Positions 57,053 through 64,000 of a stretch of DNA of 64,000 nt are shown piece by piece. The DNA is from Halocaridina rubra (taxonomy: Eukaryota > Arthropoda > Malacostraca > Decapoda > Atyidae), in assembly GCA_037179515.1 (NCBI GenBank), contig JAXCGZ010021130.1:2501-66500 (forward strand). Direction: 5' to 3'. Made by a program: the position numbers and the translations under genes. Each line of letters starts with the position of its first letter. The first letter of the stretch is position 1. The notes under the pieces were generated by a model. The model did not search any database. It was given only the letters and a program-made list of their open reading frames with translations, and was not told the origin of the DNA.

Positions 57053-58624
57053 GATTACCTAATTGTGATTACCTAATTTTGTTTACGGGAAAGAGCCCAA
57101 AGCTCGTATCTTCCCGTCTCCTGATCGGTTCCATTTTGTACTTAAAGATACTTATCATATCTATCCTTAAAACTTTGGATTGAGATAACATTAACTACCT
57201 CCTCGCTAACCGAATTCCAATTATCAACTACTCTTACACTGAAAAACTATTTCCTTACATCCTGCAAAGAAGATTTCTTACGAAGCTTCATACTATGACC
57301 TCTAGTTCTAGAGCCAGCCATATCAAAATATCAATCCCTATCCACTCTATCATAACCATGAAGGAATTTAAAGACTGTCACCATATCCCCCCTCAATCTT
57401 CTAGCTTCCAGTGATGGTAAGTCTAATTCCCTCAGCCTCTCTTCATAACTGAGATTGCGTATTTCTGCCATCAGTTTTGTGGCATGTCTTTGAACTTTTT
57501 CAAGCTTAGCTATGTTCTTTTTCAAGTGCGGATTCCAAAAGGGGGCTGCATATTCGAGTTTTGGCCTCACATAGGTTACATAAATATTTCTGAACATTTC
57601 CTTGTCCATGTGCCTGAAGGCTACCCTTACATTTGATAAGAATGCATATGCTGCTCTTACTATGCCATTTATATGTATTTCTGGAGACAAATCTGACAGT
57701 ATGTTTACTCCTAGATCTCTCTCATTTTCTATTTCTTGAACTTGTACTCCAGCCACCGAGTAGTCAAGCTTGGGCCTTCTTGCACTTGTACCCATTCTCA
57801 TTACCTTACATTTTGAAGTATTGAATTTCATTAGCCACTTTTCTGACCACTCATGCAGACTATTTAGATCTTCCTGAAGTTCTCAACCATTGTTCTCGTT
57901 TTTTACTTTCTTCACAATCTTTTCATCATCTGCAAATATATTCATGAATGAATTTACAGACTCTGGTAGGTCATTTACATATACAAGGAACAAAAGTGGC
58001 CCTAAAATTGAACCCTGTGGAACCCCACTACTAACTCTTCTCCATTCAGACACTGAGTGTCTTACTCTAAACCTATGTTCCCTTCCTTCTAAGTAAGTTT
58101 TTATTCATTCCAAGACATTTCAACCTATTCTAGCCATTGCTTGCTGTTTCCAAATAAGTCTCCCATGTGGAACAGTATCAAATGTTTTCTGGAAGTCTAG
58201 GAATATGCAATCTGCCCAGCCCTCTCTTTCCTGTAAGATTCGGCTTACCTCATCATAAAATTCTAATAAGTTTGTTACTGTTGATCTACCTGCTCTGAAG
58301 CCATGTTGGCTCACTGACAAAAAGTTGAAGGATTCCAAGTGAAGAGAGATATGTTTCCTTAGTACTTTCTCCATAACTTTGCAAATTATACTGGTCAAGG
58401 AAACTGGTCTATAGTTCAGAGCCGTATCCCTCCTTCCCTTTTGGAAGATAAATATCACATTTGCTAGTTTCCAGCATCTTGGAATCTCTCTTGACTTCAG
58501 TGACTTTTTAAATATGATACCCGGTGCCACTGATATTGAGTTGCGCATTTTTTAAGTACATGAGGGGATATGTCATCAGGACCTGTAGCTTTATGAACAT
58601 CTAAATCTATCATCGCTTTGCATA
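57053..58624 (-). mobile_element. CR1 unit C8 (truncation type A)
   Basis: RT and C-terminal region in two main frames (57831-57331, 58548-58120) with several breaks. 5' end at ATCATCGCTTTGCATA, the same truncation point as C9 and C12. Confidence 0.88.
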
Positions 58625-58628
58625 GTGT

Positions 58629-60186
58629 GTACTTACCTAATTGTGTTTACGGGAAAGAGTATAGAGCTCGTATCTTCCCATCTCCTGATCGGTTTCATTT
58701 TATAATTAGTGATACTTATCAAACCTGTCCTTAAAACTATGGATTGAGATAGCATTAACTACCTCCTCACTTACCGAATTATAATTATCAACTACTCTTA
58801 CACTGAAAAACTATTTCCTTACATCCTGTAAAGAAGTTTCCTTACAAAGCTTCAAACTATTACCTCTAGTTCTAGAGCCAGTCATATAAAATTATCGATC
58901 CCTATCCACTCTATCATAACCATGAAAGAATTTAAAGACTGTCACCATATCCCCCCTCAATCTTCTAGCTTCGAGTGATGGTAAGTCTAATTCCCTCAGC
59001 CTCTCTTCATAACTGAGATTGCGTATTTCTGCCACCAGTTTCGTGGCACGTCTTTGACCTTTTTCAAGCTTAGCTATGTGCTTTTTCAAGTGCAGATTCC
59101 AAAAGGGGGCTGCATTTTCGAGTATTGGCATCACATAGGTTACATAAATATTTCTGAACATTTCCTTGCCCATGTGCCTGAAGGCTGCCCTTACATTTGA
59201 TAAGAAGGCATATGCTGCCCTTACTATGCCATTTATATGTATTTCTGAGACAAATCTGACAGTATGATTACTCCTAGATCTCTCTCATTTTGTCTCTTGA
59301 AGTTGTACTCCAGCCACCGAGTAGCCAAGCTTGGGCCTTCTTGCACTTGTACCCATTCTCATTACCTTACATTTTGAAGTATTGAATTTCATTAGCCACT
59401 TTTCTGACCACTCATGCAGACTATTTAGATCTTCCTGAAGTTCGCTACCATTGTTCTCGTTTTTTACTTTCTTCACAATCTTTGCATCATCTGCAAATAT
59501 ATTCATGAATGAATTTACAGACTCTGGTAGGTCATTTACATATACAAGGAACAAAAGTGGCCCTTAAATTGAACCCTGTGGAACTCCACTACCAACTCTT
59601 CTCCATTCAGACACTGAGTGTCTTACTCTAACCCTATGTTCCCTTCCTTTTAAGTAAGTTTTTATTCATTCCAAGACATTTCCACCTATTCTAGCCATTG
59701 ACTGAAGCTTCGTAATAAGTCTTCCATATGGAACAGTGTCAAACGCTATCTGGAAGTCTAGGAATATGAAATCTGCACAGCCCTCTCTTTCCTGTAAGAT
59801 TCGGCTAACCTCATCATAAAATTCTAATAAGTTTGTTACTGTTGATCTACCTTCTCTGAAGCCATGTTGGCTCACTGACAAAAAGTTGAAGGATTCCAAG
59901 TGAAGAGAGATATGTTTCCTTAGTAGATTCTCAATAACTTTGCAAACTATGTTGGTCAAGGAAACTGGTCTATAGTTCAGAGCCGTATCCCTCCTTCCCT
60001 TTTGGAAGATAAATATCACATTTGCTAGTTTCCAGCATCTTGGAATCTTTCTTGACTCCAGTGACTTTTTAAATATGATACCCAGTGCCACAGATATTGA
60101 GTTTGCGCATTTTTTAAGTACACGAGGGGATATGTCATCAGGACCTGTAGCTTTATGAACATCTAAATCTATCATCGCTTTGTATA
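58629..60186 (-). mobile_element. CR1 unit C9 (truncation type A)
   Basis: Frames 59173-58892, 59554-59285 and 60175-59666. The tail is variant (ACTTACCTAATTG, one unit only). Truncated at ATCATCGCTTTGTATA. Confidence 0.88.
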
Positions 60187-60190
60187 GTGT

Positions 60191-61202
60191 GATTACCTAA
60201 TTGTGATTACCTGATTGTGTTTACGGGAAAGAGCCCAAAGCTCGTATCTTCCCGTCTCCTGATAGGGTTCATTTTATACTTAGTGATACTTATCATACCT
60301 GTCCTTAAAAACTATGGATTGAGATAGCATTAACTACCTCTTCGCTTACCGAATTCCAATTATCAACTACTCTTACACTGAAAAAGTATTTCCTTACATC
60401 CTGCAAAGAAGTTTTCTTACGAAGCTTCAAACTATGACCTCTAGTTCTAGAGCCAGCCATATCAAAATATCGATCCCTATCCACTCTATCATAACCATGA
60501 AGGAATTTAAAGACTGTCACCATATCCCCCCTCACTCTTCTAGCTTCGAGTGATGGTAAGTCTAATTCCCTCAGCCTCTCATCATAACTGAGATTGCGTA
60601 TTTCTGGCACCAGTTTCGTGGCATGTCTTTGAACTTTTTCAAGCTTAGCTATGTGCTTTTTCAAGTGCGGATTCCAAAAGGAGGCTGCATATTCGAGTTT
60701 TGGCCTCACATAGGTTACATAAATATTTCTGAACATTTCCTTGTCCATGTGCCTGAAGGCTACCCTTACATTTGATAAGAATGCATATGCTGCCCTTACT
60801 ATGCCATTTATATGTATTTCTGGAGACAAATCTGCCAGTATGTGTACTCCTAGATTTCTCTCATTTTCTGTCTCTTGAAGTTGTACTCCCGCCACCGAGT
60901 AGTAAAGCTTGGGCCTTCTTGGACTTGTACCCATTCTCATTACCTTACATTTTGAAGTACTGAATTTCATTAGCCACTTTTCTGGCCACTCATGCAGATT
61001 ATTTAGATCCTCCTGAAGTTCTCTACCATTGTTCTCGTTTTTTACTTTCTTCACAATCTTTGCATCATCTGCAAACATATTCATGAATGAATTTACAGAC
61101 TCTGGTAGGTCATTTACATATACAAGGAACAAAAGTGGCCCTAAAACTGAACCCTGTGGAACTCCACTACTAACTCTTCTACATTCAGACACTGAGTGTC
61201 TT
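60191..61202 (-). mobile_element. CR1 unit C10 (truncation type B)
   Basis: A 295-codon frame (61192-60305) from [20 protein letters not shown] through FADDAKI to the C-terminal domain, uninterrupted. Truncated at GACACTGAGTGTCTT. Confidence 0.9.
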
Positions 61203-61205
61203 GTG

Positions 61206-62203
61206 TACTTACCAAATTGTGTTTATGGGAAAAAACCCAAAACTCGTATCTTCCCGTCTCCTGATCGGTTCCATTTTATACTTAGTGATACTTATCATAC
61301 CTGTCCTTAATACTATGGTTTGAGATAGCCTTAACTACCTCTTTGCTTACCGAATTCCAATTATCAACTACTCATACATTGAAAAACTATTTCCTTACAT
61401 CCTGCAAAGAAGTTTTCTTACGAAGCTTCAAACAATGACCTCTTGTTCTAGAGCCAGCCATATCAAAATATCGATCCCTATCCCCTCTATCATAACCATG
61501 AAGGAATTTATAGACTGTCACCATATCCCCCCTTAATCCTCTAGCTTCGAGTGATGGTAAGTCTAATTCTCTCAGCCTCTCTTCATAACTGAGATTGCGT
61601 TTTTCTGCCACCAGTTTCGTTGCATGTCTATGAACTTTTTCAAGCTTAGCTATGTGTTTTTTCAAGTGTTTATTTCAAAAGGGGGCTGCATATTCGAGGT
61701 TTGGCCTCACATAGGTTACATAAATATTTCTGAACATTTCCTTGTCCATGTGCCTGAATGCTACCCTTACATTTGATAAGAATGCATATGCTGCCCTTAC
61801 TATGCCATTTATATGTATTTCTGGAGACAAATCAGCCAGTATATTTACTCCTAGATCTCTCTCATTTTCTGTCTCTTGAAGTTGTACTCCAGCCACCGAG
61901 TAATCAAGCTTGGGCCTTCTTGCACTTGTACCCATTCTCATTACCTTACATTTTGAAGTACTGAATTTCATTAGCCACTTTTCTGACCACTCATGCAGAC
62001 TATTTAGATCCTCCTGAAGTTCTCTACCTTTGTTCTCGTTTTTTACTTTCTTCACAATCTTTGCATCATCTGCAAACATATTCATGAATGAATTTACAGA
62101 CTCTGGTAGGTCATTTACATATACAAGGAACAAAAGTGGCCCTAAAACTGAACCCTGTGGAACTCCACTACTAACTCTTCTACATTCAGACACTGAGTGT
62201 CTT
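61206..62203 (-). mobile_element. CR1 unit C11 (truncation type B, probable hybrid)
   Basis: 5' half matches C10, including CTTCTACATTCAG and the same truncation; 3' half matches C12 (ACAATGACCTCTTGTTC, TCCCTATCCCCTC, GTGTTTATTTCAAA). Offset between corresponding ends is ~1,001 bp. Frames 62193-61675 and 61665-61387. Confidence 0.85.
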
Positions 62204-62206
62204 GTG

Positions 62207-63744
62207 TACTTACCAAATTGTGTTTATGGGAAAAAACCCAAAACTCGTATCTTCCCGTCTCTTGATCGGTTCCATTTTATACTTAGTGATACTTATCATA
62301 CCTGTCCTTAAAACTATGGTTTGAGATAGCCTTAACTACCTCTTTGCTTACCGAATTCCAATTATCAACTACTCATACATTGAAAAACTATTTCCTTACA
62401 TCCTGCAAAGAAGTTTTCTTACGAAGCTTCAAACAATGACCTCTTGTTCTAGAGCCAGCCATATCAAAATATCGATCCCTATCCCCTCTATCATAACCAT
62501 GAAGGAATTTATAGACTGTCACCATATCCCCCCTCAATCCTCTAGCTTCGAGTGATGGTAAGTCTAATTCTCTCAGCCTCTCTTCATAACTGAGATTGCG
62601 TTTTTCTGCCACCAGTTTCGTTGCATGTCTATGAACTTTTTCAAGCTTAGCTATGTGCTTTTTCAAGTGTTTATTCCAAAAGGGGGCTGCATATTCGAGG
62701 TTTGGCCTCACATAGGTTACATAAATATTTCTGAACATTTCCTTGTCCATGTGCCTGAAGGCTACCCTTACATTTGATAAGAATGCAAATGCTGCCCTTA
62801 CTATGCCATTTATATGTATTTCTGAGACAAATCTGACAGTATGTTTATTCCTAGATCTCTCTCATTTTGTCTCTTGAAGTTGAACTCCAGCCATCGAGAA
62901 GTCAAGCTTGGGCCTTCTTGCACTTGTGCCCATTCTCATTACCTTACAATCTGAACTATTGAATTTCATTAGCCAATTTTCTGACCACTCATGCAGACTA
63001 TTTAGATCTTCCTGAAGTACTCTACCATTGTTCTCGTTTTTTACTTTCTTCACAATCTTTGCATCATCTGCAAATATATTCATGAATGAATTTACAGACT
63101 CTGGTAGGTCATTTACATATACAAGGAACAAAAGTGACCCTAAAACTGAACCCTGTGGAAATCCACTACTAACTCTTCTCCATTCAGACACTGAGTGTCT
63201 TACTCTAACCCCCTGTTCCCTTCCTTCTAAGTAAGTTTTTATCCATTCCAAGACATTGCCACCTATTCTTGCCATTGATTGAAGCTTCGTAATAAGTCTC
63301 CCATGTGGAACAGTGTCAAACACTTTCTGGAAGTCTAGGAATATGCAATCTGCCCAGCCCTCTCTTTCCTGTAAGATTCGGTTTACCTCATCATAAAATT
63401 CTAAAAAGTTTGTTACTGTTGGTCTACCTTCTTTGAAGCCATGTTGGCTCACTGACAAAAAGTTGAAGGATTCCAAGTGAAGAGAGATATGTTTCCTTAG
63501 TAGTTTCTCAATAACTTTGCAAACTATGCTGGTCAAGGAAACTGGTCTATGGTTCAGAGCCATATCCCTCCTTCCCTTTTGGAAGATAAATATCAAATTT
63601 GCTAGTTTCCAGCATCTAGTGACTTTTTAAATATGATACCCAGTGACACTGATATTGAGTTTGCGCATGTTTTAAGTACATGAGGGGATATCTCATCAGG
63701 ACCTGTAGCTTTATGAACATCTAAATCCATCATCACTTTGCATA
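62207..63744 (-). mobile_element. CR1 unit C12 (truncation type A)
   Basis: Frames 62750-62388 and 63596-62862; the tail is ACTTACCAAATTG as in C11. Truncated at ATCATCACTTTGCATA. Confidence 0.88.
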
Positions 63745-63747
63745 GTG

Positions 63748-63940
63748 TGTACTTGCCAAATTGTGTTTACGGGAAAGAGCCCAAGCTCGTATCTTCCCGT
63801 CTCCTGATCGGTTCCATTTTATAATTAGTGATACTTATAATACCTGTCCTTAAAACTATGAATTGAGATAGCATTAACTATCTTCTCGCTTCGCGAATTC
63901 CAATTATCAACTACTCTTACACTGAAAAACTATTTCCTTA
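63748..63940 (-). mobile_element. CR1 unit C13, cut by an LTR
   Basis: Tail and 3' UTR, interrupted at TATTTCCTTAC, where the next CR1 base should be A of ATCCTG but TGTTGGGG begins. Confidence 0.85.
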
Positions 63941-63990
63941 CTGTTGGGGTTAGGATGTTTGAGTGTTGTTAAGATTCTGTTTTACTAATG
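63941..63990. repeat. Start of an LTR resembling the Gypsy-2 LTR
   Basis: TGTTGGGGTTAGGATG then TTGTTAAGATTCTGTTTTACTA ... GGACTCAAA, like TTGTTAAGTTTCTGTTTTCC ... GGACTCAAA at 40175-40204. Truncated by the window end. Confidence 0.55.
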
Positions 63991-64000
63991 GGACTCAAAG

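Overview
The window contains no host gene that I can support. It is a repeat-dense eukaryotic intergenic stretch built from satellites and layered retrotransposons. The mix of CR1-type, RTE-type and I-type LINEs, BEL/Pao and Ty3/gypsy elements (two with integrase ahead of reverse transcriptase), very long (AT)n tracts and a tRNA-like satellite fits an arthropod, most likely a decapod crustacean. The taxon is inference.

Region 1 (1-6895) is a tandem satellite of ~275-bp monomers, each carrying a 71-nt tRNA-like sequence with Pol III A- and B-box motifs. Monomers 1-15 are on the minus strand, the array flips at ~4000, and 8 monomers follow on the plus strand. Five minus-strand monomers were duplicated as one exact 1,374-bp block. 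The array lies between (AT)n tracts; a 78-bp-arm palindrome and a 650-bp (AT)n tract follow.

Region 2 (6896-18900) is a BEL/Pao element (minus strand; gag, zinc knuckles, protease) broken by two copies of another LTR element, here called L. L1 (10700-17935, minus) has 0.68-kb LTRs, a candidate primer site, a gag-like frame, a purine tract and no visible pol. L2 (6896-9647, plus) is only the 3' part. Their opposite orientation gives an inverted repeat with ~2.75-kb arms.

Region 3 (18900-23600) holds a locally duplicated segment hit by a CR1 fragment, an unclassified repeat that recurs at 42.7 kb, a 5'-truncated RTE LINE, and a Ty3/gypsy RNase H fragment.

Region 4 (23600-43250) is a nested stack. 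A Ty3/gypsy element (Gypsy-2, minus) is interrupted by a non-LTR element (LINE-2, plus), which is itself interrupted by another Ty3/gypsy element (Gypsy-1, plus, flanked by CTTC) and by a CR1 copy. Both gypsy elements have the order protease-integrase-RT, as in Gmr1-like elements. An I-type LINE tail with RNase H follows.

Region 5 (43257-63940) is a head-to-tail run of thirteen same-strand CR1 units, two near full length and the others 5'-truncated. In most of the run the 3' tail of one unit directly abuts the truncation point of the next. Repeated truncation points show that part of it grew by tandem duplication. The last 50 bp enter another LTR resembling that of Gypsy-2.

Every coding remnant examined, apart from a few partial frames, carries stops, frameshifts or deletions. 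Open frames made of Ile-Tyr repeats, and frames antisense to CR1, are artefacts.
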